Source of the DNA: Gordonia polyisoprenivorans
GTDB lineage: Bacteria > Actinomycetota > Actinomycetes > Mycobacteriales > Mycobacteriaceae
DNA: 64,000 nt
Assembly (NCBI RefSeq): GCF_017654315.1
Contig: NZ_CP072203.1
Coordinates: forward strand, 1,922,001 to 1,986,000
Direction: 5' to 3'
Shown here piece by piece: positions 1-9,493 of this stretch. The position numbers and the translations under genes were made by a program. The notes beneath the pieces are model-generated. The model saw only the letters and a list, made by a program, of their open reading frames with translations. It searched no databases and was not told the origin of the DNA. The stretch's first letter is position 1, and each line of letters opens with the position of its first letter.

Positions 1-1047
1 GTCGGGGACGGCGGGGACCTCAGTCTCGTTCTCTACGAGGGATCTTCGACATTGATCTCCATGTCCGGCAAGCAGCGGATCCGGTTTGACCGGATGGGGA
101 TCTGGGTGACCCACCCCAAGGCGACGGCGTTACAACTCGACGGGTGTTTCCGTTGCACTTTCACCGGGGTGGTCGTTCGCGGCGGCCATACCGGCGACAC
201 CTATCCGGATTATCTCGGACAGCGAGGAATTGTGTTGAGCGGCAACACTGGCGGCACCGCTCTCATCGACTGCGACATCAACAACTTCGGGGTGGGCATC
301 GAGACCTCGTGCATTCAGAACTACCTCACGTCGTCCAAACTGGCCACCAATCACACCGGAATCCTGGGTACGGGTAACGACGACAACGCCGGGATGGCGG
401 TCACCAACTCCGAGTTCGTCTCGGATACCGGCGCGAACACGACCCAATACCATGTGCGCGTCGACGGGGCGGCCAACGACTGGTGGTTCACCAACGTGTG
501 GTTCGAGGGCGCCGACATCGCCCTCTCGATCGGTCGATCGGGGGTGGGTGGCCCGAGCCAGTTCGGGATGGTCAATTGCAAGGTGGCAGCTCGGACCCGC
601 TGCATCGAGCTCGATCATTGTCGTCAGCCCTATCTCGCGAATGTCATCTTCGACAGCGACGACCGCACCGCACCCGAAGAATTGCGCATCGACGCCGGTG
701 ACTGCCCTGAGGGAACCGCGGTGAATCTGATCTCGTCGTCGTCGGACACCATTGCGGGATCGGTGTTTCCCAGTGGGTGGAATGTGCTGGGACGCAGGTC
801 TTTTTCGCCTGCACCGGTGAGTGGGACCCTGGTGACGCAGGGTGGTCGAGTGGGTCAGGACGCAGTCCAGGTGCGGGGTACGGACGGCGGTGTGCAAGCT
901 GCGGTCCTGTCCAATGGCACGTGGCTGTCCGATGATCCGAGCGCCGGCATCGTCCTCAAGGATGCCAAGGGTGGCTACTGGCGCCTTGTCGTGACGCCGG
1001 ATGGACGGATGACCACCGACTCCCTGGGATCGGTGAGGCCACGATGA
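1..1047 (+). CDS. Right-handed beta-helix protein, C-terminal part (5' end outside window)
   Basis: The frame is open to the left edge with no stop, so only the last 348 residues are seen. The sequence is rich in Gly, Asn and Asp, with short repeating strand-turn units such as GGTALIDCDINNFGVGIE, typical of pectate-lyase-like parallel beta-helices. After about residue 255 it changes to a different C-terminal domain ending VRPR. Such proteins in polysaccharide loci can be lyases, hydrolases or tail-spike-like binders. No catalytic residues can be assigned. The stop overlaps the next gene's ATG by 4 bp (ATGA), which suggests one operon with the glycosyltransferases. The fold is likely and the activity unknown. 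Confidence 0.7.
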   Translation, partial: VGDGGDLSLVLYEGSSTLISMSGKQRIRFDRMGIWVTHPKATALQLDGCFRCTFTGVVVRGGHTGDTYPDYLGQRGIVLSGNTGGTALIDCDINNFGVGIETSCIQNYLTSSKLATNHTGILGTGNDDNAGMAVTNSEFVSDTGANTTQYHVRVDGAANDWWFTNVWFEGADIALSIGRSGVGGPSQFGMVNCKVAARTRCIELDHCRQPYLANVIFDSDDRTAPEELRIDAGDCPEGTAVNLISSSSDTIAGSVFPSGWNVLGRRSFSPAPVSGTLVTQGGRVGQDAVQVRGTDGGVQAAVLSNGTWLSDDPSAGIVLKDAKGGYWRLVVTPDGRMTTDSLGSVRPR

Positions 1048-2168
1048 GCGCCGGAACGGGCACGCCACGTGTCGCGCTGGTGCACGAGCGGTTCACCGAG
1101 ATCGCGGGTTCCGAGCACGTCGTCGAGCAATTGGCGCTGCAATGGCCCGATGCCCCGGTGTTCGCATCGTTGTCAAGACCGGGCGGCGTACCCGAACCGA
1201 TCCGTGACCGACTCACGACGACCGCGCTCGAGCGGGCCTACCGAGCACTGGGTGAGCGGTCATATGCGCCGTGTATGCCCTTGATGGGCAAGGCATTTCG
1301 AACTCTGCCACTGGAGGGCTTCGACGCGGTCGTGGTCAGCCATCACGCTTTCGCCGTCCAGGCGGCACTGGCCACCTCCGCGCCGGTCGTCGCCTATGTC
1401 CATAGCCCCGCGCGTTGGGCCTGGGACGTCGAGTTCCGCAAGCAGGAGGCCGGTGGGCGCGTCGCGGATGCCGTCCTGGCGGGTTTGGCGGCTGCGGCGC
1501 GCAAGGGGGAATTGTCCGCACGGGATCGCGCGACGGTGCTGGTGGCCAATTCCCATGAGGTACAACAACGGATCTCGCGCTGGTGGGGCCGGGAGTCCGA
1601 GGTGGTTCACCCGCCCGTCGATACCGAGGGCTACACTCCCGATCCCGGTGTCGACCGCGAGGATTTCTTCCTTCTCGCAGGCCGGCTGGTGCCCTACAAG
1701 CGACCCGACATCGCGATCACCGCTGCGCGGCGTGCCGGGGTGCGACTCGTGGTTGCCGGAGACGGACGGGCCGCCGAACAATGTCGGCGGCTCGCCGGCG
1801 ACGACACCACGTTCCTGGGACGGGTCAGCCATGAGCAACTCCTCCGTCTTCATCGCTCGGCTCGTGCCCTGCTCATGCCGGGGATCGAGGACTTCGGGAT
1901 CGTGCCGGTCGAGGCGATGGCCACCGGCACACCGGTCATCGCACTCGGCGCAGGTGGCGCCCTCGACTCGGTCATCCCGGAGCTCAGCGGTCAACTCGTC
2001 GCTCCGGGTACCGATGACGAAGTGATCGAGTCGTTCGCTGACGCACTCACCACTTTTCGTCCGTCGGACTACGACCCGAGCCGCGTGCGCGGATGGGCCG
2101 AGGGCTTCTCGCGGCGCAATTTCCGAAACAAGATGCGTGCCATAGTCGATCGGTCGGCGAGGTTCTGA
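1044..2168 (+). CDS. Glycosyltransferase family 4 (GT-B fold)
   Basis: 374 residues, the usual length for GT4 enzymes that transfer a sugar from a nucleotide donor to a growing surface glycan in the cytoplasm. The N-terminal Rossmann half contains VHERFTEIAGSE and HSPARWAWD. The C-terminal donor half contains LLAGRLVPYKRPD and the E-x7-E motif in GIEDFGIVPVEAMATG. HSP-R-W-WD is characteristic of mannosyl- or rhamnosyltransferase-like GT4 proteins, but donor and acceptor cannot be named. The start ATG overlaps the previous stop by 4 bp, and the stop shares a base with the next ATG (TGATG), so translational coupling is likely. Confidence 0.88.
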   Translation: MSAGTGTPRVALVHERFTEIAGSEHVVEQLALQWPDAPVFASLSRPGGVPEPIRDRLTTTALERAYRALGERSYAPCMPLMGKAFRTLPLEGFDAVVVSHHAFAVQAALATSAPVVAYVHSPARWAWDVEFRKQEAGGRVADAVLAGLAAAARKGELSARDRATVLVANSHEVQQRISRWWGRESEVVHPPVDTEGYTPDPGVDREDFFLLAGRLVPYKRPDIAITAARRAGVRLVVAGDGRAAEQCRRLAGDDTTFLGRVSHEQLLRLHRSARALLMPGIEDFGIVPVEAMATGTPVIALGAGGALDSVIPELSGQLVAPGTDDEVIESFADALTTFRPSDYDPSRVRGWAEGFSRRNFRNKMRAIVDRSARF

Positions 2169-2992
2169 TGTCACTCTCGGTGTGTATACCCGCTCACAAC
2201 GCTGCCCGTACCCTGCAGGCCACGCTCGACTCCGTCCTGCAAAATGATGCGGAGTTCGAGTTGGTGGTCGTCAACAACGCCAGCAGTGACGCCACCGAGG
2301 AGATCGCCAGGTCGGTGTCGGATCGGCGGGTCGTCGTCCACTCCACCGACGAGTTCCTGAGCATCGGCCATTCATGGAACAGAACGGTGTCGCTCTCGAC
2401 GGGCAGCCTCGTGAAGGTCGTCTGCGCAGACGACCTGATCGAGCCCGATGCCCTCGACCGGCAGTCGTCGGTCATGGCCGACGATTCGGTCACCTTGGCC
2501 GCGTCGCGTTACGACGTCATCGATGAGTTCGGGAACCTCGAGGAATCGGGACTCGGACTGCAAGGGCTCGAAGGGCATCGCGACGCACGTGCGGTGTTCC
2601 GCACCGTCGTCCGTGAGGGACCGGCCGGTTTCGGCCCGACGGCGAGCGCCATCTTCCGGCGAGAACTGTTCGATCGGGTTGGCGGATTCCGTGGTGACCT
2701 CGTGTTCCCGATGGATGTCGATCTCTTCGCACGGATCGCAGCGTTCGGCCGGTTCTACGGTGATCCGGGCGCGCTCGCCTCGTGGCGCAACTCGAGGTTC
2801 AATCTCTGCGCGCAGACGACGTCGCAGTCGAAGGTGGCCGAGATGTTCCACGGCAATCGTCGTCTGCGCGCGGAGCATCCCGATCTGGTGTCCGCGGCGG
2901 ACGTGTTACTCGGGGATCTTCGATTGTTCAACGCTGGGTTGACGCGTGTGGGGGCGCGCGTGGCAAGGATGGTGAATCATGGCGCACAATGA
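2168..2992 (+). CDS. Glycosyltransferase family 2 (GT-A fold)
   Basis: 274 residues. The N-terminus SVCIPAHNAARTLQATLDS is the classical GT2 nucleotide-binding start, and VKVVCADDLIEPDAL supplies the metal-binding Asp pair. The ATG at 2168 is chosen because it overlaps the upstream TGA as TGATG. A longer in-frame extension upstream would run into the GT4 gene and adds no conserved sequence. It probably adds one sugar to the same glycan as its neighbours. Specificity cannot be read. Its last 14 bp overlap the following gene. Confidence 0.87.
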   Translation: MSLSVCIPAHNAARTLQATLDSVLQNDAEFELVVVNNASSDATEEIARSVSDRRVVVHSTDEFLSIGHSWNRTVSLSTGSLVKVVCADDLIEPDALDRQSSVMADDSVTLAASRYDVIDEFGNLEESGLGLQGLEGHRDARAVFRTVVREGPAGFGPTASAIFRRELFDRVGGFRGDLVFPMDVDLFARIAAFGRFYGDPGALASWRNSRFNLCAQTTSQSKVAEMFHGNRRLRAEHPDLVSAADVLLGDLRLFNAGLTRVGARVARMVNHGAQ

Positions 2993-4292
2993 CTTTCGAG
3001 ATTTTGTAAACGTACGGATCGGTCCGCGAGTGCTCGCCGGACACGAGATCACCCTGCGGTCGGCTCGGTTCGACGATTTCGATGACTGGCGGTGTATCCG
3101 GCTCCGGGACCAGTCACGGATCGAGCCATTCTGGATCACCGACCCGGCACCCTGGAGTGAGCGCCACACCCGGCGTCGCTGGGTGCGGGAGTGCCTCGAA
3201 TCACGCACCGCGGCAAAACAACAGAACGCACTGTCGCTCGTCATCGATGTGGACGGGCGGCTTCGTGGGCAATGCGGCCTGAGCGAGGTCGACTTCCATC
3301 AGTCCAGCGCAGAACTCGGTGCGTGGGTGGATGCCGAACTGCCGGGTGCCGGTGCGCTCGCGGTGGCCATGCTCATCGATCACGCTACGCGGGAGTGCGG
3401 TCTTACTCGGGTCATCGCCATCAATCGCGGTGCGGAGTCCCCCGCGGGACGCCAATGTAGACGGCTCGGTGCTCGGGTCGAGGCGGTGATGGCCGAGGCC
3501 CTTCACGTGGGCGGCGAACGCAGCGACCACACTGTGTGGTCGCTGCGTTCAGACGACCTACCGCCGAACGGCTTGGCGAACACGGTGCTCGGCATGTACG
3601 AGAATGCGCCCACTCGCAGCAGCTCAGAGCACCCTGCGCCCAGTCCTCGCCGCGCGCATCTCGGAGTCGGCATGCTGATTGCGCGGGAACGACTTCGGTA
3701 CCTCGCCGGACAACTGCGGCGCGAGTGGCGCGACCGAAGGCAACCCACCGCGCCCGACCTCGGACGTCCCGGCGTGGACCCGATCATCTTGCGTGCGCAG
3801 CGCCGGACCAGCGGGGGGAACGCGACGGGGACCGACTACGACGTGCTCGTCGACGGCCGATTCGTCGGTCGGTGCGGTCTACGCACGACCGATTGGGTGC
3901 GGTCGACCGCCGAACTCTGGTTGTCGATCTCGTCCGGGGCCCGAAACGCGGACATCGAAGCGGCAGAGCGTGATGCGGTGGGAAGTGATGAGACGGCGCG
4001 TAATGAGAAGGCTGCGCAGCCCCTCCACGCACGTGTCCTCGGTATCCTCCTGCGTCACGTGTTCGACGATCTCGGCATGCACCGTGCTGCCCTCCTGCTC
4101 CTGCCGTCCGATACCGCGGAACTCGTAGCCGTCGACGACGTCGGGATGACTCGCGAGGGATCGGCCCACGCAAGCATCGATCTGCGAGGACGACACGGAG
4201 ACCATGAACTCTGGGCGATCATCGAGCCCACCTGGCGCCGACAGGCATCGGACCGATCAACGGGTAAAGGCTATGCACGAACATCTGAATAA
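2979..4292 (+). CDS. Tandem GNAT acetyltransferase-like protein
   Basis: 437 residues built from two GNAT-like halves. Residues about 20-195 look like a RimJ/RimL-type domain (ITLRSARFDDFDDW at the start, LRGQCGLSEVDF in the core, a basic ESPAGRQCRRLGA segment near the acyl-CoA site). Residues about 260-420 repeat the core pattern (VDGRFVGRCGLRTTDW, AELWLSIS). The second half has a low-complexity acidic insert and no clear Q/R-x-x-G-x-G/A acyl-CoA loop, so it may be non-catalytic. In a glycan cluster it may acylate an amino sugar or an exported polymer. It overlaps the preceding gene by 14 bp. Confidence 0.7.
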   Translation: MAHNDFRDFVNVRIGPRVLAGHEITLRSARFDDFDDWRCIRLRDQSRIEPFWITDPAPWSERHTRRRWVRECLESRTAAKQQNALSLVIDVDGRLRGQCGLSEVDFHQSSAELGAWVDAELPGAGALAVAMLIDHATRECGLTRVIAINRGAESPAGRQCRRLGARVEAVMAEALHVGGERSDHTVWSLRSDDLPPNGLANTVLGMYENAPTRSSSEHPAPSPRRAHLGVGMLIARERLRYLAGQLRREWRDRRQPTAPDLGRPGVDPIILRAQRRTSGGNATGTDYDVLVDGRFVGRCGLRTTDWVRSTAELWLSISSGARNADIEAAERDAVGSDETARNEKAAQPLHARVLGILLRHVFDDLGMHRAALLLLPSDTAELVAVDDVGMTREGSAHASIDLRGRHGDHELWAIIEPTWRRQASDRSTGKGYARTSE

Positions 4293-5724
4293 CCCACATC
4301 TGTCTGCCCCGGTTCAGCCGGGAGAATTGATTTCCCGCATGTCCCGAAACACCGCAGGCGCGGGCCGTCGTGGGATCTCGGCGCTGGCTCCCCACCGCCA
4401 TGATCCGGTCCTCGCCGCCCTGGATGCATTTGTGCTGATCGCGCTGGCGGTACTCGCCGGCCTCCATTCGGGTGGAACGGAATTGGGTCTGGGGATTGCC
4501 GCTGCGGCGGCCGTTGTCGCGGCTCTGGACATGGCCGGACTGTACCGGCCACGCCTGACCCTCTCGGCCCTCGACGACCTGCCGCGATTGGCCGGTTGGT
4601 CGATCGTCGCGTGTGCACTGATCGTCACGGTGATCCGACCGGGAGTCGAGATCGGGCGCGCGATGCTCTACACCGCCGCGATCTGTTTCGTCCTGTTCGC
4701 CCTGCGGGTGTTCTATTACGCCGCCGTCCGCACGCGGCGCAGCCGCAGTGGCTCGCGTCGCATGCGTTCCGCCGTGATCGGGGACGGCATGATCGCAGTC
4801 GAACTGATCGAGGCGACTCGCGAGCAACCCGGTCTCGGGGTCGATCTGGTGTTGGCGGTCAGTGTCGACCCGATGGATGAGCTCGCGGCGACCGGCGTTG
4901 CTATCGAGCAGTCGGGCACCGGGATACGGAAACTCGTCGACGAGTACGACATCGACGCGTTGTTCGTGTCGTTCAGTTCGGTACCGGATTCGTCCCTCGT
5001 GTCGCCGCTGCGTGAGTGTGACGAACTCGACTGTGAAATCTTCGTGGTACCGCGACTTTTCGAGTTCACCGCGTTGAACAAGGATATGGACCGCATCCAC
5101 ACGATCCCGTTGATCCGACTGCGCCGCGACGCCGTCCGAACGTGGTATTGGAAGCTCAAGAGGGTCTTCGACCTGACTTTGGTGAGCGTCGCACTGATTG
5201 TCGCGAGTCCGTTCCTCGCCGGTATCGCCTGTGCGGTCAAGATCTCCGACCCGAAGGCGCCGATCCTGTTTCGTCAGCACCGGATCGGTCGCAACGGATG
5301 TTCCTTCGACGTCCTCAAGTTCCGGTCCATGCGGCCGGTCCCCGCCGCGGCATCCGATTCGGAGTGGCAGCCCGCCGATGCCGACCGGATCGGCACTCTC
5401 GGACGATTCATGCGCAAGACATCTCTCGACGAGCTCCCGCAGCTGTGGAATGTCTTTCGCGGTGACATGTCGATCGTCGGTCCTCGTCCGGAACGGCCGC
5501 ACTTCGTCGAACAGTTCGAAGGCGCCGTACCGAGCTACGCCGACCGGCACCGAGTGCCCGTCGGTCTGACCGGTTGGGCTGCCGTTCACGGGCTTCGGGG
5601 TGATACCTCGATCGCCGACCGGGCGCTCTACGACAACTTCTACATCGAGAACTGGAGCATCTGGCTGGACATCAAGATCATCGTCCGCACGGTCGGATCG
5701 GTGTTGAAGGGAACCGGTGGCTGA
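4273..5724 (+). CDS. Undecaprenyl-phosphate sugar phosphotransferase (initiating glycosyltransferase, WbaP/CpsE-like)
   Basis: A membrane enzyme that starts polysaccharide assembly by moving a sugar-1-phosphate onto a polyprenyl phosphate. From the ATG at 4273 it is 483 residues. About four membrane helices lie in the first 150 residues (PVLAALDAFVLIALAVLAG and following), then a CoA-binding-like Rossmann middle, then a reentrant helix (VFDLTLVSVALIVASPF) and the catalytic Bac_transf domain with KFRSM, DELPQLWNV and GDMSIVGPRPE. The 4273 start follows a GGGTAAAGG ribosome site and overlaps the GNAT gene by 20 bp. An upstream ATG at 4204 is in frame but would overlap by 89 bp. It marks the cluster as polyprenyl-linked glycan synthesis. 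Confidence 0.9.
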   Translation: MHEHLNNPHLSAPVQPGELISRMSRNTAGAGRRGISALAPHRHDPVLAALDAFVLIALAVLAGLHSGGTELGLGIAAAAAVVAALDMAGLYRPRLTLSALDDLPRLAGWSIVACALIVTVIRPGVEIGRAMLYTAAICFVLFALRVFYYAAVRTRRSRSGSRRMRSAVIGDGMIAVELIEATREQPGLGVDLVLAVSVDPMDELAATGVAIEQSGTGIRKLVDEYDIDALFVSFSSVPDSSLVSPLRECDELDCEIFVVPRLFEFTALNKDMDRIHTIPLIRLRRDAVRTWYWKLKRVFDLTLVSVALIVASPFLAGIACAVKISDPKAPILFRQHRIGRNGCSFDVLKFRSMRPVPAAASDSEWQPADADRIGTLGRFMRKTSLDELPQLWNVFRGDMSIVGPRPERPHFVEQFEGAVPSYADRHRVPVGLTGWAAVHGLRGDTSIADRALYDNFYIENWSIWLDIKIIVRTVGSVLKGTGG

Positions 5725-7004
5725 TGCATGAGCTCACCGATGGTCCCATGATCTGTCGGCTGTGCGGCAGTTCCCGCCTGCGGAGCATCCTCGATCTGGG
5801 GGCGTCTCCGCCCTGCGAACGGTTCTTGACCGCAAGTGGTCTCGACCAGATGGAACCGACCTACCCGCTGCACCTGCGCCTGTGTGAGGAGTGCCTGCTG
5901 CTGCAGATACCCGCTCTGATCACCCCGGAGGATACCTTCACCGAGTACGCGTACTTCTCGTCGTACTCGGATTCCTGGGTGGCACATGCTCGTTCATTCG
6001 TCGATGCGGCGACGACGCGCGTCGGACTCGACCGCGATTCGTTCGTCATCGAGGTCGCGAGTAACGATGGCTATCTGCTACGTCACGTGGTCGACGACGG
6101 AATCGCCTGTCTCGGAATCGAACCGTCGGCAAATGTCGGGGAGGCGGCGCGCGCGAAGGGGGTGCCGACCGAGACGGCGTTCCTCGATGAGGGACTCGCC
6201 GAGCGTCTCCGGGTCGAGCGCCGGCCCGCCGATCTCGTGGTCGCCAACAACGTCTACGCGCACGTCCCGGACCTGCTGGGATTCACCCGCTCGCTACGTG
6301 CCCTGGTTGCCGATGACGGGTGGGTGAGCATCGAGGTCCATCACGCGCTGAACCTGGTGTCGCTGGGGCAGTTCGACACCATTTACCACGAGCATTTCCA
6401 GTACTACACGGTGCTCAGCGCCTCGCGGGCACTGGCGACCGCCGGATTGGTCGTCGTCGACGTGGAGATGCTGAGCACCCATGGTGGCTCGATCCGGTTG
6501 TGGGCGAGACCCGATGCCGTCGGCGCGGTGCCGCAGACCAGCGTGGCGATCGCGCTCGAGATCGAGCGGTCCGCAGGCCTGCACGAGGTGGCGGGATACC
6601 TCGGACTGCGAAACAAGGCGGAGTCGATTCGCCAGGAACTGGTGCGGTTCCTTCTGGATCAGCGCGCGCTGGGCAAACGGGTCGTCGGGTACGGGGCGCC
6701 GGGCAAGGGCAACACCCTTCTCAACTACTGCGGCATCCGTCCCGACCTGTTGGAGTACACGGTCGACCGAAACCCCTACAAACACGGCAGATTCACACCG
6801 GGCACCCGGATTCCGATTCATCCGCCTGGCCGCATCGACGAGGATAAACCGGATGTGGTGGTGGTCCTGCCGTGGAACCTCGAGACCGAGATCACCGCAC
6901 AACTGCGCCACGTCGCCGACTGGGGCGCCGAGTTGGTGTACCCGCTACCGCAGCTTCGAAGAGTTTCCCACGATGCCGAGTCCGCCGGAGGTCGTTGCTC
7001 ATGA
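5724..7004 (+). CDS. Sugar C-methyltransferase, SAM-dependent (TylCIII/TcaB9-type)
   Basis: 426 residues. The N-terminal zinc finger CRLCGS...CEECLL (about residues 12-60) is the Methyltransf_13-type domain of nucleotide-sugar C-methyltransferases. A SAM-binding core follows (FVIEVASNDGYLL, then GIEPS). The catalytic strip YHEHFQYY matches the Tyr-His-Glu-His group of TcaB9-type enzymes. A C-terminal domain contains VVGYGAPGKGNT. The expected reaction is methylation of C3 of a 4-keto-deoxy nucleotide sugar. The next gene is a sugar-nucleotide cytidylyltransferase that overlaps by 4 bp, so a CDP-linked branched sugar is plausible. The exact substrate is inferred. Confidence 0.87.
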   Translation: MHELTDGPMICRLCGSSRLRSILDLGASPPCERFLTASGLDQMEPTYPLHLRLCEECLLLQIPALITPEDTFTEYAYFSSYSDSWVAHARSFVDAATTRVGLDRDSFVIEVASNDGYLLRHVVDDGIACLGIEPSANVGEAARAKGVPTETAFLDEGLAERLRVERRPADLVVANNVYAHVPDLLGFTRSLRALVADDGWVSIEVHHALNLVSLGQFDTIYHEHFQYYTVLSASRALATAGLVVVDVEMLSTHGGSIRLWARPDAVGAVPQTSVAIALEIERSAGLHEVAGYLGLRNKAESIRQELVRFLLDQRALGKRVVGYGAPGKGNTLLNYCGIRPDLLEYTVDRNPYKHGRFTPGTRIPIHPPGRIDEDKPDVVVVLPWNLETEITAQLRHVADWGAELVYPLPQLRRVSHDAESAGGRCS

Positions 7005-7819
7005 AGGTCGTGTTGTTCTGTGGTGGTCATGGAATGCGCATGCGCAACAGCGTCGACGATTTCGTCCCCAAGCCGATGCAGATGGTGGGTCCGAGGCCAC
7101 TGATCTGGCACGTCATGCGGTACTACGCGCATTTCGGGCACACCGAGTTCATCCTGTGCCTGGGATACGGAGCCACCCACATCAAGGAGTACTTCCTCGA
7201 GTACCGGGAGACCGCCTCCAACGATTTCGTCATGCGCGATGGTGAGGTCGAACTACTCGACGCCGACATCAGTGACTGGTCGATCACCTTCGTCGACACC
7301 GGGATCGACTCGGCTATCGGTGAGCGATTGCGTCGGGTACGCCGTTTTCTCGGTGATGACGAGTACTTCCTGGCCAACTATGCCGACGTGCTCACCGATG
7401 CGCCGCTCAACGACATGATCGACGAGGTGAAACGCCGTGGTGCGGCGGCATCGATGATGCTTGTCCCGCCGCAGTCGTCCTTCCACTGCGTGGAGGCGAC
7501 CGAGGACGGCGTCGTCACGGCGATCACGCCCGTGTCGGAGTTCCCGATCTGGGAGAACGGCGGATTCTTCGTACTCACGCCGGAGATCTTCGATCACCTT
7601 CCCGAGGGGGGCGACCTGGTCGCCGACGTGTGTGGTGCGCTGACCCGGCAAGCCCGTCTGTTCGCATACCGCCACACCGGATTCTGGAAGCCCGCCGACA
7701 CGTTCAAGGAGCGAGCCGAACTCGATGCCCGCTACCACCGCGGCGACTGCCCGTGGATGCTCTGGGAGGGTCGGGAGTCCGATCAGGATCTCCCCGAGGA
7801 CATTTCGGCGGCGCAATGA
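7001..7819 (+). CDS. rfbF: Glucose-1-phosphate cytidylyltransferase-like protein (RfbF family)
   Basis: 272 residues, close to the usual ~257. It makes CDP-glucose (or a related CDP-sugar) from CTP and a hexose-1-phosphate. The signature loop is GGHGMRMRN with VPKPM supplying the conserved Lys. ENGGFFVLTPEIFD and GFWKPADTFKERAELD match the RfbF tail closely. The family loop is usually GGxGTR, and here His-Gly-Met-Arg is slightly altered. ATG 7001 overlaps the upstream stop by 4 bp. The expected partner, CDP-glucose 4,6-dehydratase, is not in the window and may lie to the left. The symbol is by family resemblance. Confidence 0.85.
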   Translation: MKVVLFCGGHGMRMRNSVDDFVPKPMQMVGPRPLIWHVMRYYAHFGHTEFILCLGYGATHIKEYFLEYRETASNDFVMRDGEVELLDADISDWSITFVDTGIDSAIGERLRRVRRFLGDDEYFLANYADVLTDAPLNDMIDEVKRRGAAASMMLVPPQSSFHCVEATEDGVVTAITPVSEFPIWENGGFFVLTPEIFDHLPEGGDLVADVCGALTRQARLFAYRHTGFWKPADTFKERAELDARYHRGDCPWMLWEGRESDQDLPEDISAAQ

Positions 7820-8463
7820 TCGACGTGCGTACCGGAATCATTGCTGAGGTCGCGCTGCTGGCCGCGCACTGCGACGACATCCCGATCGGGATGGGCGCAA
7901 CGCTGCTGACCATGGCGCGCGCCCACCCGGGTCTGCGTGTCCGCGCATTGGTCCTCACCGGTGCGGGTACTGCGCGGGAAGTCGAGGAACGTGCGGCGCT
8001 CGCGGCGTTCTGCCCGGGCGCAGACATCGATCTGACGATCCTCGATTTCCCCGACGGTCGCACGCCGGCACAGTGGAACGAGGTGAAAGATGCTCTCGGA
8101 GCGTTCCGGCGCGATACCGATCCGAGCTTGGTATTCGCGCCGCAACGCCGCGACGCGCACCAGGATCACCGACTACTCGCCGAACTCGTGCCGACCGAGT
8201 TCCGTGATCATCTGACACTGGGATACGAGATCCTCAAATGGGAGACCGACACCCCGACCCCGACCGTGTTCGTTCCGATCGCCGAAGATGTTGCCCGCGA
8301 GAAGGTTCGGCTGCTGCACGAACACTATCGATCGCAGTTGCCGCACGACTGGTTCGACGAGGCGTCCTTCCTGGGTTTGTCACGGCTGCGTGGGGTCCAG
8401 TGTCGCAACGATCATGCCGAGGCCTTCGTCCTCGACAAAGCGATCCTGCGAATAGGAGAATGA
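7816..8463 (+). CDS. PIG-L/LmbE-family deacetylase
   Basis: 215 residues. The zinc site of the LmbE fold is visible as LAAHCDDIPIGMG near residue 16 (usual form AHPDDE) and RRDAHQDHRLL near residue 112 (His-x-x-His). Members remove acetyl groups from N-acetylglucosamine-type sugars. In a nucleotide-sugar operon this suggests a de-N-acetylation step or an isofunctional hydrolysis. The Asp-Ile in place of Asp-Glu in the first motif is common in the sugar-cluster branch. The start overlaps the previous gene as ATGA and the stop lies 1 bp before the next ATG. Confidence 0.82.
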   Translation: MIDVRTGIIAEVALLAAHCDDIPIGMGATLLTMARAHPGLRVRALVLTGAGTAREVEERAALAAFCPGADIDLTILDFPDGRTPAQWNEVKDALGAFRRDTDPSLVFAPQRRDAHQDHRLLAELVPTEFRDHLTLGYEILKWETDTPTPTVFVPIAEDVAREKVRLLHEHYRSQLPHDWFDEASFLGLSRLRGVQCRNDHAEAFVLDKAILRIGE

Positions 8464-8464
8464 C

Positions 8465-9493
8465 ATGCGTGTTCTGGTGACCGGACACCAGGGATACCTG
8501 GGTACCGTGATGGTCCCGATGCTGATCGCGGCCGGACACGAGGTGGCGGGCCTGGACAACGGCTACTTCGCCGACTGTATCCTGGGGCCAGTGCCCGCCG
8601 ACCCGCCGCTGGTGGGTGCCGACCTGCGCGACGTGACGCCCGATCAGCTCATCGGATTCGATGCGGTGGTCCACCTTGCGGCACTATCGAATGATCCGCT
8701 CGGCGCGCTCGAACCGGACGTCACTCATGAGATCAACCATCACGCATCGGTGCGACTGGCACGCGCGGCCAAGGATGCCGGTGTCGGACGATTTCTTTAT
8801 GCGTCAACGTGTTCGGTGTACGGCGCGGCCGGTGCGGGACTCGTCGGTGAGGACGCTGCGTTGCACCCATTAACGCCGTACGCCGAGAGCAAGGTGCGTG
8901 TCGAGGCCGATGTCGCCGCTCTTACCGACTCGAGCTTTGTTCCGGTTTTCCTGCGCAACGCAACGGCTTTCGGTTTCTCCCCGCGCTTGCGCGCGGACAT
9001 CGTGCTGAACAATCTGGTCGGCCACGCGGTCCTCACCGGTGACGTGCGCGTGCTGTCGGACGGGACGCCCTGGCGTCCGCTGGTGCATGCACAGGACATC
9101 GCGCGGGCATTCATCGTCTGTCTGACCGCGCCGGCCGAGGTGGTCGGTGCCCGCGCCTACAACGTCGGCACTGAGGCGAACAACCTGACCGTCGCCGAGA
9201 TCGCCGAGGGGGTGGCACAGACGGTGCCCGGTTCGACCCTGCTGATCACCGGTGAAAGCGGGCCGGATCCGCGGTCGTATCGCGTCGATTTCTCGCGTGC
9301 CCGTGACGAACTCGGCTTCGAGGCGCAGTGGACGATCCCGGCGGGCGCGAAAGAATTGTTCGAGGCATACACCGCTTACGGACTGACCGCCGACGCGTTC
9401 ACCCGACGGTTCACCAGGCTGGCCCGCCTGCAGTCGCTGCGCGACGGCGGCCATCTCGATCCCACGATGCGCCGGATCACCGCAGGTGCGTGA
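8465..9493 (+). CDS. NAD-dependent sugar epimerase/dehydratase (extended SDR)
   Basis: 342 residues. The NAD-binding start is MRVLVTGHQGYLGTV (GxxGxxG). The catalytic triad is visible as a Ser in YASTCSVYG and Tyr-x3-Lys in PYAESKVR. An AGGAG site precedes the ATG at 8465. The family interconverts or reduces keto-sugar nucleotides. The C-terminal 40 residues (FTRRFTRLARLQSLRDGG) are basic and atypical. The gene ends inside the reverse-strand epimerase gene, overlapping it by 17 bp. The substrate is probably the CDP- or dTDP-keto-sugar made by the flanking enzymes. Confidence 0.86.
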   Translation: MRVLVTGHQGYLGTVMVPMLIAAGHEVAGLDNGYFADCILGPVPADPPLVGADLRDVTPDQLIGFDAVVHLAALSNDPLGALEPDVTHEINHHASVRLARAAKDAGVGRFLYASTCSVYGAAGAGLVGEDAALHPLTPYAESKVRVEADVAALTDSSFVPVFLRNATAFGFSPRLRADIVLNNLVGHAVLTGDVRVLSDGTPWRPLVHAQDIARAFIVCLTAPAEVVGARAYNVGTEANNLTVAEIAEGVAQTVPGSTLLITGESGPDPRSYRVDFSRARDELGFEAQWTIPAGAKELFEAYTAYGLTADAFTRRFTRLARLQSLRDGGHLDPTMRRITAGA

